NCBI GenBank assembly: GCA_018457305.1
Contig: JAGYHM010000005.1
Span: 1 to 25,988, forward strand
Reading direction: 5' to 3'
DNA: 25,988 bases
Source of the DNA: Fusobacterium sp.
GTDB lineage: Bacteria > Fusobacteriota > Fusobacteriia > Fusobacteriales > Fusobacteriaceae
The notes beneath the pieces are model-generated. The model saw only the letters and a program-made list of their open reading frames with translations. It did no database searches and had not been told where the DNA came from. The stretch's first letter is position 1. Each line of letters opens with the position of its first letter. Shown piece after piece: positions 1-7,538 of this stretch. The position numbers and the translations under genes were made by a program.

Positions 1-2
1 AA

Positions 3-503
3 GAAATTAAAATTTTATTTTCAGTTAAAGAAATTTCAAATTATATAATTGATACAACTCGTTTAAAAGCAACTGAATTAGAAGAAAAAATTAGAGAACA
101 AATAAAAATAGATGAAAAAAAATTAAATGTACACATACAATCTTTTGGTTTTAAGTATGGTATTCCTCTTGATTCTGATTTAATATTTGATGTTAGATTT
201 ATGCCAAATCCTTATTATATTCCAGAATTAAAAGAAAAAAATGGCTATGATAAAGAAATTATAGATTATGTTATGAAAAATCATGAGAATTTAGAATTTT
301 GTGAATATTTAAAAAATATGCTTTTATTTTTAATTCCTAAATATATTAAAGAAGGAAAAAAACATTTGACTATTTCAATAGGCTGTAGTGGGGGAAAACA
401 TCGTTCGGTGGCTGTGGCTAATAATTTATCAGAAGATTTGAAACACTTAGATTACTTAAATTCATATATAAATCATAGGGAAAAAAATGTTGGACATTGG
501 TAG
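3..503 (+). CDS. rapZ: RapZ family nucleotide-binding protein (RNase adapter/YvcJ type), 3' part only
   Basis: The open frame enters from the left edge (first full codon at base 3) and gives the last 166 residues of a RapZ/YvcJ-type protein, which is about 285 residues when complete. The N-terminal P-loop ATPase half lies outside the window. Visible are the family's C-terminal hallmarks: the block around RFMPNPYYIPELKEKNG and the glycine-rich IGCSGGKHRSVAVA segment near the end. RapZ is known in enterobacteria as an adapter that delivers the sRNA GlmZ to RNase E, and its Bacillus relative YvcJ binds and hydrolyses GTP; the role here is not known. It overlaps the start of uvrC by 17 bases, so the two are probably cotranscribed and translationally coupled. 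Identity is confident; function is by family only. Confidence 0.9.
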   Translation, partial: EIKILFSVKEISNYIIDTTRLKATELEEKIREQIKIDEKKLNVHIQSFGFKYGIPLDSDLIFDVRFMPNPYYIPELKEKNGYDKEIIDYVMKNHENLEFCEYLKNMLLFLIPKYIKEGKKHLTISIGCSGGKHRSVAVANNLSEDLKHLDYLNSYINHREKNVGHW

Positions 504-2241
504 AATAAATATACCAAAATCTTCTGGTATTTATTTGATGAAAAAAAATAATAAAGTTATTTATGTGGGGAAGGCAAAAAATTTAAAAAATAGAGTTCTT
601 TCATATTTTAATAAAAACCACGAAAGTTACAAGACAAGTGAACTCGTAAAAAATATTGATGATATTGAATTTATCATAACAAATAATGAACTTGATGCCT
701 TACTTTTAGAAAATAATTTAATAAAAAAATATGCTCCCAAATATAATATTCTTTTGAAAGATGAAAAAACATATCCATATATAAAAATTAGCAACGAAGC
801 CTTTCCTAATATAAAAATTATACGAACAACAAAGGCTTTGGACTTAAAAAGTGGAGATTTTTTTGGCCCTTACCCCTTTGGTGCTTGGAAGTTAAAAAAT
901 TTACTTGTAAAACTTTTTAAAATTAGAGATTGTAACAGAGATATGAAAAAAGTTTCTCCTCGGGCTTGTTTAAAATATTATATGAAATCTTGTACTGCAC
1001 CCTGTGTTTATAAAGATATTCAAAAAAAATATATGGAAGATGTTGAGAGCTTAAAAAAAGTTTTAAAAGGAGATACTAAAAAACTTGTAGATGAATTTAT
1101 AGAAAAAATGAATATTGCCTCTGAAAATATGGATTTTGAAAAGGCAATAATTTATCGTGAGCAAATCAAAGAATTAAAAAATATTCAAAATTCTAATTTA
1201 GTTCAGTATGGCAGAGAACTTGATGAAGATGTTTTTGTCTTTAGGCAAGTCTTAGATAAATTTTTTATTTGTACTTTGAATTTAAGAGAAGGAAAATTAC
1301 TCGGAAAAACTTCAACTAAAATAGAGATTAAAGATAAAATTTTTGATAATATTTACGAAAGTATTTTTATGTCTTTTTATTCAAAACATCTTTTAGCAAA
1401 AACTATTATTTTAGATGGAGAATATGAAAAATATTTTTCTACTGTAACACAGGCCTTTGATAAAAATAATTTTTATTTTCCAAAGATAAAAAGTCGTAGG
1501 AAAGATTTAATTGAAATGGCTTATAAAAATTTAGAAAGAGATATAGAGGTTTTTTACAATAAAAAAGATACGATAGAAAAAGGAATTAAAGATTTATATT
1601 ATAAATTAAATTTAAAAAGATTTCCTAGAAAAATTGAATGTTTTGATATTTCTAATATTCAAGGGAAAGATGCAGTTGCCTCTATGAGTGTATCAGTTGA
1701 AGGACGGCCTTCAAAAAAAGATTACAGAAAATTTAAAATTAGATGCAAAGATACTCCCGACGATTTTATGATGATGAGGGAGGTTATAGAAAGAAGATAT
1801 TCTAAACTAGAAAAAAAAGATTTTCCCGATGTAATTTTAATTGATGGAGGTTTGGGACAAATAAATTCTGCTGGGGAAATTTTAAAAAAAATTGGAAAAG
1901 AAAATATTGCAGAACTTTTAAGTTTGGCAAAGAGAGATGAAGAAGTTTACAAATATGGAGAAAGTGAACCGTATAGGCTTAGCAAAGATACTGAGGCTCT
2001 TAAAATTTTCCAAAGAGTTAGAGATGAGGCTCACAGATTTGGTATAACTTATCACAGAAAACTTAGAAGAAAGAGAATTATAAGTTCAGAGTTAGACGAG
2101 ATTGAAGGCATCGGTACTGTGAGAAAGAAAAAATTATTATTAAAATTTGGTTCTGTATCTGCAATAAAAAATGCAAGTTTAGATGAACTTTCTCAAATAG
2201 TTCCTTTAAAGGTTGCTGAAAAAATAAAAAATTTAAAATAA
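487..2241 (+). CDS. uvrC: UvrABC system protein C (excinuclease subunit C)
   Basis: UvrC makes both incisions in nucleotide excision repair after UvrA/UvrB damage recognition. At 584 residues it is close to the usual 590-610. Domains in order: the GIY-YIG nuclease domain at about residues 10-95 (G14-I15-Y16, then Y26-V27-G28, R36 and a later glutamate in LLLENNLIK); a UVR domain near 195-230 that would contact UvrB; an RNase H-like domain with a DDH triad seen as D387 (FDISN), D453 (LIDGG) and H516 (EAHRF); and a C-terminal double helix-hairpin-helix around EIEGIG. All expected catalytic residues are present. The ATG at 487 sits 7 bases after an AGGG and overlaps rapZ, so the two genes form one transcription unit. 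It is followed by a hairpin with a T run. Confidence 0.97.
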   Translation: MLDIGRINIPKSSGIYLMKKNNKVIYVGKAKNLKNRVLSYFNKNHESYKTSELVKNIDDIEFIITNNELDALLLENNLIKKYAPKYNILLKDEKTYPYIKISNEAFPNIKIIRTTKALDLKSGDFFGPYPFGAWKLKNLLVKLFKIRDCNRDMKKVSPRACLKYYMKSCTAPCVYKDIQKKYMEDVESLKKVLKGDTKKLVDEFIEKMNIASENMDFEKAIIYREQIKELKNIQNSNLVQYGRELDEDVFVFRQVLDKFFICTLNLREGKLLGKTSTKIEIKDKIFDNIYESIFMSFYSKHLLAKTIILDGEYEKYFSTVTQAFDKNNFYFPKIKSRRKDLIEMAYKNLERDIEVFYNKKDTIEKGIKDLYYKLNLKRFPRKIECFDISNIQGKDAVASMSVSVEGRPSKKDYRKFKIRCKDTPDDFMMMREVIERRYSKLEKKDFPDVILIDGGLGQINSAGEILKKIGKENIAELLSLAKRDEEVYKYGESEPYRLSKDTEALKIFQRVRDEAHRFGITYHRKLRRKRIISSELDEIEGIGTVRKKKLLLKFGSVSAIKNASLDELSQIVPLKVAEKIKNLK

Positions 2242-2250
2242 GAAAAAAAT

Positions 2251-2281
2251 GAATTAGAATTTTATCTAATCCTTTTTTTTG
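2251..2281. terminator. Probable bidirectional terminator between uvrC and fic
   Basis: ATTAGA (2253-2258) and TCTAAT (2265-2270) form a short stem with a 6-base loop, followed by eight or nine T residues on the plus strand. On the minus strand the same stem is followed by an ATTTTTTT run. It lies 12 bases after the uvrC stop and between two convergent genes. The stem is short and A+T-rich, so strength is uncertain. Confidence 0.55.
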
Positions 2282-2343
2282 ACTCACCCGACCTAACATA
2301 ACGGTCTGTTCACACTTATTTTGGGGGCTATACCCCCAATACC
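2281..2343 (-). repeat. Degenerate copy of type A two-hairpin intergenic repeat
   Basis: Read on the minus strand this shows the layout of the other type A repeats: a first hairpin TTGGGGG-loop-CCCCCAA, a spacer, then GACC-loop-GGTC, ending in GGTGAGTC where better copies have GGCGAGCC. Many positions differ from the intact copies at 6991 and 9651, but both stems still pair. It lies between convergent uvrC and fic. Confidence 0.6.
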
Positions 2344-2377
2344 CCTTAAAATTATTTTTATAAAATCAAATAATAAT

Positions 2378-3547
2378 TTAGTAACTTTCTCCCTCTAAAT
2401 CTTCTAAAAAAATAGAAAAATATTTATCTAAACAATAAATTTTATTTCTTTTATAATTTGTAATTTCTATTAAAATACCCTTTTCTTCTAATTTTTTTAA
2501 AATTAAATTAACTGTCGGTAAACTTAAATTAGTTTCCTCTGAAATTTCTATTCCTTTTCTAATTGGAACACTATAAAAAGTTTGTAATACTTTTAAAATA
2601 TTAAATCCATTTCCCCTTAATTCAAGTATCTGTTCTTCATACTCTTTTACAAGTGTTACAACTTTTTGAAATTTTCTTTTTGCTGTTTGTGCTGTCTGAA
2701 TAACACCTATTAGAAAAAATTTAACCCAAGAAATCATATCATCTTTTTCTCTAACTTTAGTCAAAAACTCATAATAATCCATTCTATTTTTTTCAAAATA
2801 ATCAGATATATAAAAACAAGGTTTTGAAAGAATATTTTTTTCAAGCAGATACAAAGGTATCATTACTCTTCCAACTCTACCATTTCCATCTGAAAATGGA
2901 TGTATAGTTTCAAATTGATAGTGTAAAATTGCAATTTTTATTAAGTGAGGAATTTTCAACTCATCATTATGTATAAACTTTTCAAAATCTGACATTAACT
3001 CATCTAGCATATAGTGAGGTGGGGGGACATGTTTAGCATCTGATGGTTTACTCCCACCTATCCAATTTTGACTTACCCTATATTCTCCTGGATATTTATG
3101 TTTTCCTCTGACATTATCCAAAAGAATTTTATGCATATTTCTAATCAATCTACTAGAAAAAGGTAAATTTCCACTAGAAATTTCTTCTATTCCATAATTT
3201 AAAGCATTTATATAGTTATGTACTTCTTGATAATCATCTCTCTTTTCTGGAGATATATCTTCTATATTTAACATCTCTTCCTCAATAGAAGTTTTTGTTC
3301 CTTCTATTTTACTTGATTTATTTGCTTCTGTTCTAATGTGCATTTTAATATAAATATCTATATTAGGTATTAAGTCTGCAAAAGAATTCAAACTTCCCAA
3401 CTCTAAGTTAGCTTTTTCTAACAACATATCTATATCTGAATTTTCCCATTTCCATTTTAGATTAACTTTATTAGGAACAAATGCTGAATAATAATCTTGT
3501 TTAATTTTATTACCTGCTTTAAATTTTTCAAAATATATTTGTTGCAT
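2378..3547 (-). CDS. Fic family protein (probable AMP-transferase) with C-terminal winged helix
   Basis: Fic proteins usually transfer AMP from ATP to a hydroxyl side chain of a target protein. The core motif is intact: HPFSDGNGRVGR with H216, G221-N222-G223-R224 and R227. An upstream helix carries the auto-inhibitory pattern (S/T)xxxE(G/N) as S78-S-K-I-E82-G83, so this is the class in which the inhibitor precedes the Fic core in the same chain. The C-terminus (about 315-375) looks like a winged helix-turn-helix, common in Fic proteins of this length. The start was chosen at the ATG at 3547 because GGGAG lies 5-6 bases upstream; a TTG at 3574 would extend the frame by nine residues but has no good site. 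Length is then 389 residues. The target is unknown. The upstream 40-bp repeats carry its likely promoter. Confidence 0.9.
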   Translation of the reverse strand: MQQIYFEKFKAGNKIKQDYYSAFVPNKVNLKWKWENSDIDMLLEKANLELGSLNSFADLIPNIDIYIKMHIRTEANKSSKIEGTKTSIEEEMLNIEDISPEKRDDYQEVHNYINALNYGIEEISSGNLPFSSRLIRNMHKILLDNVRGKHKYPGEYRVSQNWIGGSKPSDAKHVPPPHYMLDELMSDFEKFIHNDELKIPHLIKIAILHYQFETIHPFSDGNGRVGRVMIPLYLLEKNILSKPCFYISDYFEKNRMDYYEFLTKVREKDDMISWVKFFLIGVIQTAQTAKRKFQKVVTLVKEYEEQILELRGNGFNILKVLQTFYSVPIRKGIEISEETNLSLPTVNLILKKLEEKGILIEITNYKRNKIYCLDKYFSIFLEDLEGESY

Positions 3548-3580
3548 TTTTACTCCCTTTCTAAATTTTTTCAACTTTAA

Positions 3581-3700
3581 TAATTTCTTAATAAAGAGTT
3601 TGACCTTTTTCTTTATTATAAATTTTCTTAATAAAGACTTTGACCTTTTTCTTTATTATAAATTTTCTTAATAAAATTTTCAAGTGTTTTCTTTATTATA
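3581..3700 (-). repeat. Three tandem 40-bp repeats upstream of fic
   Basis: Three head-to-tail units of exactly 40 bases: 3581-3620, 3621-3660 and 3661-3700. The first two differ at only a few positions; the third diverges in its centre but keeps both ends (TTCTTAATAAA and CTTTATTATA). Across the unit boundary CTTTATTA and TAATAAAG form an inverted repeat (3611-3618 with 3629-3636; repeated at 3651 with one mismatch). There are no spacers, so it is not a CRISPR. The layout suggests a multi-site operator or promoter array. Confidence 0.85.
3655..3683 (-). promoter_or_regulatory. Sigma70-type promoter for fic inside the tandem repeats
   Basis: On the minus strand TTGAAA (3678-3683) and TATAAT (3655-3660) are separated by exactly 17 bases. 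The -35 hexamer exists only in the diverged third repeat; the equivalent position in the second repeat (3638-3643) reads TCAAAG. TATAAT is also present in the first repeat (3615-3620). Transcription would begin about 100 bases before the fic ATG and run through the two closest repeats. Confidence 0.75.
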
Positions 3701-3782
3701 TTTTTTCTTTTAAATTAGTTTATTTTTATAAAAATATTGCCATATACATAGGTAAATGTAAAACTCCATCCTTATAAAGTAA

Positions 3783-3818
3783 GAAAAAATCTTGTGTAGA
3801 AATTTCACACAAGATTTT
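3783..3818 (-). terminator. Terminator of the ravA-viaA unit
   Basis: A perfect 12-bp stem (AAAATCTTGTGT at 3786-3797 with ACACAAGATTTT at 3807-3818) has a 9-base loop. On the minus strand it is followed by a run of T residues. It lies about 100 bases after the viaA stop, downstream of the type B repeat. Confidence 0.75.
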
Positions 3819-3848
3819 GTTAAATATTTAAGGAAATTATAATTTACA

Positions 3849-3915
3849 GGGTTTGGGGCGGAGCCCCAAGCCTCACAGTGAGGGGAGACAGTGAGCATAG
3901 CGAATGCTATCTCCC
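3849..3915 (+). repeat. Type B two-hairpin intergenic repeat
   Basis: A G+C-rich block in A+T-rich surroundings. Hairpin 1 is TTGGGGC-gga-GCCCCAA. A CCTCAC-a-GTGAGG palindrome follows. Hairpin 2 has an outer stem GGGAGA (3883-3888) with TCTCCC (3910-3915) and an inner stem AGCAT (3894-3898) with ATGCT (3904-3908). It closely matches 24448-24516. It ends 4 bases from the viaA stop codon. Together with the tandem repeats and the terminator it accounts for most of the 372-base gap between fic and viaA; nothing else was recognised there. Confidence 0.85.
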
Positions 3916-3919
3916 TTTT

Positions 3920-5347
3920 TTATTTTGCATTTTCATACTCAAAAGCAATTTCATTTAATAATTCTAAACTTGCCGTTGCAGGATTATACGACCACTGCTT
4001 TTCAAATAAATCTTTTAATTTTTCTTCCATATTCAAATTACCAATGGCAATTGAATAGAATTTATTATCTAATTCTTTTGCCTTATTTATTCTTTCCTCA
4101 ACTTTTTCATCAACTTCTTCCAAAAGAAAATCCGAAACCATAAGTATATCGGCTCTATTATATTCTTCTTTCTCTAGTAAATCTAACGAATAAGTTAAAG
4201 CAGGCAGGGCATCTGTTCCCCCATAAAAAGATTTTGTTAAAAAATCAAAAATTTCCGAAAAAGTAGAAATTTTATTAAATTGCATTGTTTCTATTTTAAC
4301 GGAAAAATTTATCAGCATACATAATCTTTTTTGAGAAATTGCTCTTGAAATTAAAGAAAAACATATTGCCTTTGCAACTCTTTCACGACTTCCTGACATA
4401 GAGCCACTTGTATCCAAGCAAATTATTACTGGCCCTTTTTCTTCAACTTCCTCACTCTGATTTATCTCTTTTGTTTCTTCTTTTTTTATATCTTGTGAGC
4501 CTTGAAAATCATACATCATCAATTTATTTTCAACAAATTTCAAATCAAATAAAATTTGCATATCTTCTGAATTTAATAGTGATAATTCATTTGGAAGCAC
4601 TGCCTCAATAGTATTTCCTAATTTCACTCTACTTATTTCTTCTTTTGAATTTATTTTAGGTATTGCTATATTTTCATCTGCTGACGAATGATTTTGTTTT
4701 TTTAAATTTTGATTATAAACTCTCATCTTCCCTAACAAATCACAAAGTTTTTGTATATCTTTATTGTTATTAAAAAACGATACCCATTTCATCAAAGTTT
4801 TCATATCACTATTGATAATATCTGTCTCTGTTAAATCCCACAAAACTCCACTTTCAAAATCTAAAAAAGAAATCATATTTCTAAGTTCTTTAATTTTTTT
4901 AATTTTATGTTCGTATTTTTGTGTAATTTCTTCTCTTACTAAATTTATTTGCTCTTCTTCCCATTCATCAACTAAAAAATCTAAATTTCTTCCCCATTCT
5001 TTTTCTACAAGTTCTGTAATTTCTTTATTAGATATTTTTTTCTCCCACCATTTTCTTTGAAAGGGTTGACCAGTTCTTAAACTTATATCTTCTAAAACAT
5101 CTATTTCTTTTTCAGATACTTTCTTTTTTTCAAGATTTAAAAAATTTTCATAATTATTTACATCTTCATCAAAGGGAAAAACCTCTTTTATTTTTTCTTT
5201 TTTTTCTTTTAAATAGGATTTCTTCTCTTTTTCTATATACTTATTTAAAGCCTCATCATCTTCAACTAAAAAATTTGTAAATTTATTTTCAATTTCTGTT
5301 TCTATACTTTTTTCTATATTTTTTATAAATTTTTCAGATACTTTCAT
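3920..5347 (-). CDS. viaA: VWA-domain protein, ViaA-like partner of the MoxR ATPase
   Basis: A 475-residue soluble protein with no signal peptide. The N-terminal two thirds is charged and helix-rich. The C-terminal third is a von Willebrand factor A domain with an intact metal-ion-dependent adhesion site: DTSGSMSG starting at D312, then GGTDALPAL, then a strand ending in VSD. Length, domain order and position directly behind a RavA-like ATPase match ViaA of Escherichia coli, where RavA-ViaA work together and have been linked to respiratory complexes and aminoglycoside response. The ATG at 5347 is 3 bases after the ravA stop, and its ribosome site GTGGAG lies within the last ravA codons, so translation is coupled. 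The symbol is assigned by gene pairing and architecture; the sequence is diverged. Confidence 0.82.
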   Translation of the reverse strand: MKVSEKFIKNIEKSIETEIENKFTNFLVEDDEALNKYIEKEKKSYLKEKKEKIKEVFPFDEDVNNYENFLNLEKKKVSEKEIDVLEDISLRTGQPFQRKWWEKKISNKEITELVEKEWGRNLDFLVDEWEEEQINLVREEITQKYEHKIKKIKELRNMISFLDFESGVLWDLTETDIINSDMKTLMKWVSFFNNNKDIQKLCDLLGKMRVYNQNLKKQNHSSADENIAIPKINSKEEISRVKLGNTIEAVLPNELSLLNSEDMQILFDLKFVENKLMMYDFQGSQDIKKEETKEINQSEEVEEKGPVIICLDTSGSMSGSRERVAKAICFSLISRAISQKRLCMLINFSVKIETMQFNKISTFSEIFDFLTKSFYGGTDALPALTYSLDLLEKEEYNRADILMVSDFLLEEVDEKVEERINKAKELDNKFYSIAIGNLNMEEKLKDLFEKQWSYNPATASLELLNEIAFEYENAK

Positions 5348-5350
5348 TTT

Positions 5351-6886
5351 TTACTCCACTTTTTCCGTTAAAGCCTTTATTCTTTCACAATTTAATTTTC
5401 TAAGTTCTATATCACTTATAAGTTTACTAATTCCCTCTATTGGTATTCTAAGTTCTCTTTCTGTTACAAAAGGATTTTCCATTTCCAATTTATATTTTTC
5501 TAATTGTATATTTAATTCAGTCAAAAGATTTTTACATTTTTCACTTAAATCTTCAACTTTTTTAGCTAAATTTTCTCTCAGACTTTCATCTATATCTATT
5601 CTAGGATTTCCTCTGTAATGTAAAATTTTAGGGAAAAATCTATCTGCCTGTTGCCAAGAGTTATTTATATAAAGTTTTATATTACAAGAACTAGGTGTTG
5701 TAAAATTACAACTTATATCATTTAAGATAATTCCATTTTTGTTAATAGGATTAAAATTATCTTTCGTTTTTCTATAATCTTTACTGATATAAAATTCAAG
5801 TTCTCCACCTGATTTTTTATCTTTTGTAATAATTTTAAAATATTCTTTTTCGTTGATAAGTTCAGTATTATAGACATCGTCTGTATAATAAAGTTTTTCT
5901 TTTATTTCTTCTTCTAATTTTTCAATTTTTATATCTATAAGTTTTAAATTTTCAACTAAAGTATAAGAGTTATTTCTTATTGTGTCTTCTATTATTTTAT
6001 CAATTTTTGCCTTGTTATCTTCACTTGTCCACAGGCAATGTTTTAGCAATAACAAATCTGTTAAATTTGTCTTATCTCTATCACAAAAATATGCAGAAGC
6101 TTTTAGTAAATACGATATTTTTTTCCATCTTCTATCTGAAATATAATTTCCTAATTCAGCAAATTTCTTTTGGAAAATTTCTCTTAAAATCCAAATGATA
6201 GCCATAGTATCTTTTGTTATTTCAACGTCTTCTATTTCTTTCACCCATTCATCAACTTCTTTTTGATTTATTTTAATTTCGTCTGCTATTTTTATTTCGT
6301 CTTTTACTAATTTTGATTTTATTAAGGCTTCAAAATTTTGTTTTTTAATTATAGGTAAAACAAAAATTCTCATCAAAAATCTATCATATAAGGCTTCTAG
6401 TCCTTGATTTTGTGCTGGAACTTCATTCGAAGCTGCTATTATAACTTTTAAAGGAACTTTTTCAACAGTGCTTCCATTTTTAAAAGTTCTTTCATTTAAA
6501 ATTGTAAGTAAAGTATTTAAAATAGCAGGACTTGATTTCCAAATTTCATCTAAAAATGCAAAAGTTGCAGTTGGCAAAAATCCCTCTGTCAATCTTTTAT
6601 AATTATCTTTTTTTAATTCTCCTATTGATACTTGCCCAAAAATCTCATCTGGCGTACTGAACTTATGTAAAAGATATTCAAAATATTTTGGACTTTCAAA
6701 AATTTCACTCATTCTTCTAGCAATTAAACTTTTTCCTGTTCCGGGTGGTCCATAAAAAAATACACTTTCTTCAATCAAAGTTGCTAAAAGAGTGGGGCCA
6801 ATAATTTTTTCTCTTTCTTGTAAGTTATCAGATAAGGCTTTTACAATTTTTTTTATTCTTTCTTTTCTACTATTTTTTTCTATCAT
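5351..6886 (-). CDS. ravA: RavA-like MoxR family AAA+ ATPase
   Basis: MoxR-branch AAA+ ATPase of 511 residues (E. coli RavA is about 500). Seen directly: Walker A GPPGTGKS (residues 46-53), the RavA-like stretch FSTPDEIFG, Walker B FLDEIWK (D113-E114) leading into PAILNTLLTILNER, a sensor region AASNEVPAQ, an arginine-bearing LYDRFLMR, and SDRRWKK of the lid. The region after about 300 corresponds to RavA's LARA insertion and is less conserved. E. coli RavA binds the lysine decarboxylase LdcI; no such gene is in the window, so the partner is open. The start is the ATG at 6886, 8 bases after AAGGAG; an in-frame TTG at 6892 is too close to that site. A 7-2-7 inverted repeat lies upstream. Confidence 0.87.
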   Translation of the reverse strand: MIEKNSRKERIKKIVKALSDNLQEREKIIGPTLLATLIEESVFFYGPPGTGKSLIARRMSEIFESPKYFEYLLHKFSTPDEIFGQVSIGELKKDNYKRLTEGFLPTATFAFLDEIWKSSPAILNTLLTILNERTFKNGSTVEKVPLKVIIAASNEVPAQNQGLEALYDRFLMRIFVLPIIKKQNFEALIKSKLVKDEIKIADEIKINQKEVDEWVKEIEDVEITKDTMAIIWILREIFQKKFAELGNYISDRRWKKISYLLKASAYFCDRDKTNLTDLLLLKHCLWTSEDNKAKIDKIIEDTIRNNSYTLVENLKLIDIKIEKLEEEIKEKLYYTDDVYNTELINEKEYFKIITKDKKSGGELEFYISKDYRKTKDNFNPINKNGIILNDISCNFTTPSSCNIKLYINNSWQQADRFFPKILHYRGNPRIDIDESLRENLAKKVEDLSEKCKNLLTELNIQLEKYKLEMENPFVTERELRIPIEGISKLISDIELRKLNCERIKALTEKVE

Positions 6887-6942
6887 ACCCAATACTCCTT
6901 CAATATTTTTTATAAATAAAAATTAAATTTGATTTTAAAAAT

Positions 6943-6958
6943 TTAGATAAGTATCTAA
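6943..6958. promoter_or_regulatory. Perfect inverted repeat upstream of ravA, possible operator
   Basis: TTAGATA-AG-TATCTAA is a 7-2-7 perfect palindrome about 57 bases upstream of the ravA start codon. Its size fits a dimeric regulator site. No strong -35/-10 pair could be fixed next to it (a weak TATAAA lies closer to the gene), so the role is inferred. Confidence 0.4.
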
Positions 6959-6990
6959 GAAATTTCTATATCCTCTAAAATAATTTTTAA

Positions 6991-7052
6991 AGGGGTGTCG
7001 GGGCGAAGCCCCGACATAAAAGGCGAGCAGAGCGTAAGCTCGTGGCGAGCCC
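6991..7052 (+). repeat. Type A two-hairpin intergenic repeat
   Basis: Order: GGGGTGTCGGGGC-gaa-GCCCCGAC (hairpin 1, 8-bp stem), ATAAAA, then GGCGAGC and GGCGAGCC as direct repeats around the small hairpin GAGC-gtaa-GCTC. The preceding A+T stretch TAATTTTTAA recurs beside other copies. It lies between nifU and ravA, both on the minus strand. Confidence 0.85.
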
Positions 7053-7073
7053 AAATTATAATTTTCTTATTTA

Positions 7074-7106
7074 TAATAAAAAATCCCGCATTAAATAAAC
7101 GGGATT
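7074..7106 (-). terminator. Terminator of the nifS-nifU unit
   Basis: AATCCCG (7082-7088) pairs with CGGGATT (7100-7106) over an 11-base loop. On the minus strand the stem is followed by a T-rich run. It lies 10 bases after the nifU stop codon. Confidence 0.8.
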
Positions 7107-7115
7107 ATATTTTTT

Positions 7116-7496
7116 TTATTTTTTTGCATCTCTCTTTGCTATGTAATCTTCAATAGCTTCCTTAATAGCCTCTTCCGCTAAAACAGAGCAATGCATTTTT
7201 ACTGGTGGCAATCCACCTAGTGCTTCAATTACTGCCTTATTAGTAATTTTTAAAGCCTCATCTATTGGCTTATTTAAAATTAAATCAGTAGAAATTGAAG
7301 AACTTGCTATTGCTGATGCACAACCAAAAGTTCTAAATTTAACATCTGTTAAAATATCATTTTCTACTTTTATAAAAATTTCCATTATATCCCCACAAGA
7401 AGGATTTCCAACTTTTCCATATCCATCTGGATTTTCAATAACTCCTGCATTGTGTGGGCTCATAAAATGTTCCATTAGTTTTTCTGAATATTGCAT
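7116..7496 (-). CDS. nifU: Iron-sulfur cluster scaffold protein, NifU/IscU type
   Basis: Scaffold on which sulfur from the cysteine desulfurase and iron are assembled into an Fe-S cluster before transfer. The 126-residue protein matches the IscU/NifU N-terminal domain alone, without NifU's ferredoxin-like and C-terminal parts. The three cluster ligands are present: C34 (PSCGD, with D36), C59 (FGCASA) and C103 (MHCSVLA). The LPPVK block preceding C103 is the site used by HscA chaperones in the ISC system. It follows nifS by about 40 bases on the same strand and is closed by a hairpin terminator. The symbol nifU is used because this pair resembles the two-gene Nif-like systems; iscU would be equally defensible. 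Confidence 0.93.
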   Translation of the reverse strand: MQYSEKLMEHFMSPHNAGVIENPDGYGKVGNPSCGDIMEIFIKVENDILTDVKFRTFGCASAIASSSISTDLILNKPIDEALKITNKAVIEALGGLPPVKMHCSVLAEEAIKEAIEDYIAKRDAKK

Positions 7497-7538
7497 TTAT
7501 TTCTCATCTCCTTAAAAAATTTAAATCTTTTTTCTTAA

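Noticed and set aside
3581..3700. Short regularly spaced repeats that might be a CRISPR array
   Set aside because: The three 40-base units are contiguous with no unique spacers, and no cas gene is nearby.
3710..3898. A 62-codon minus-strand open frame
   Set aside because: It runs through a terminator hairpin and a type B repeat, has no ribosome site and no recognisable protein pattern.
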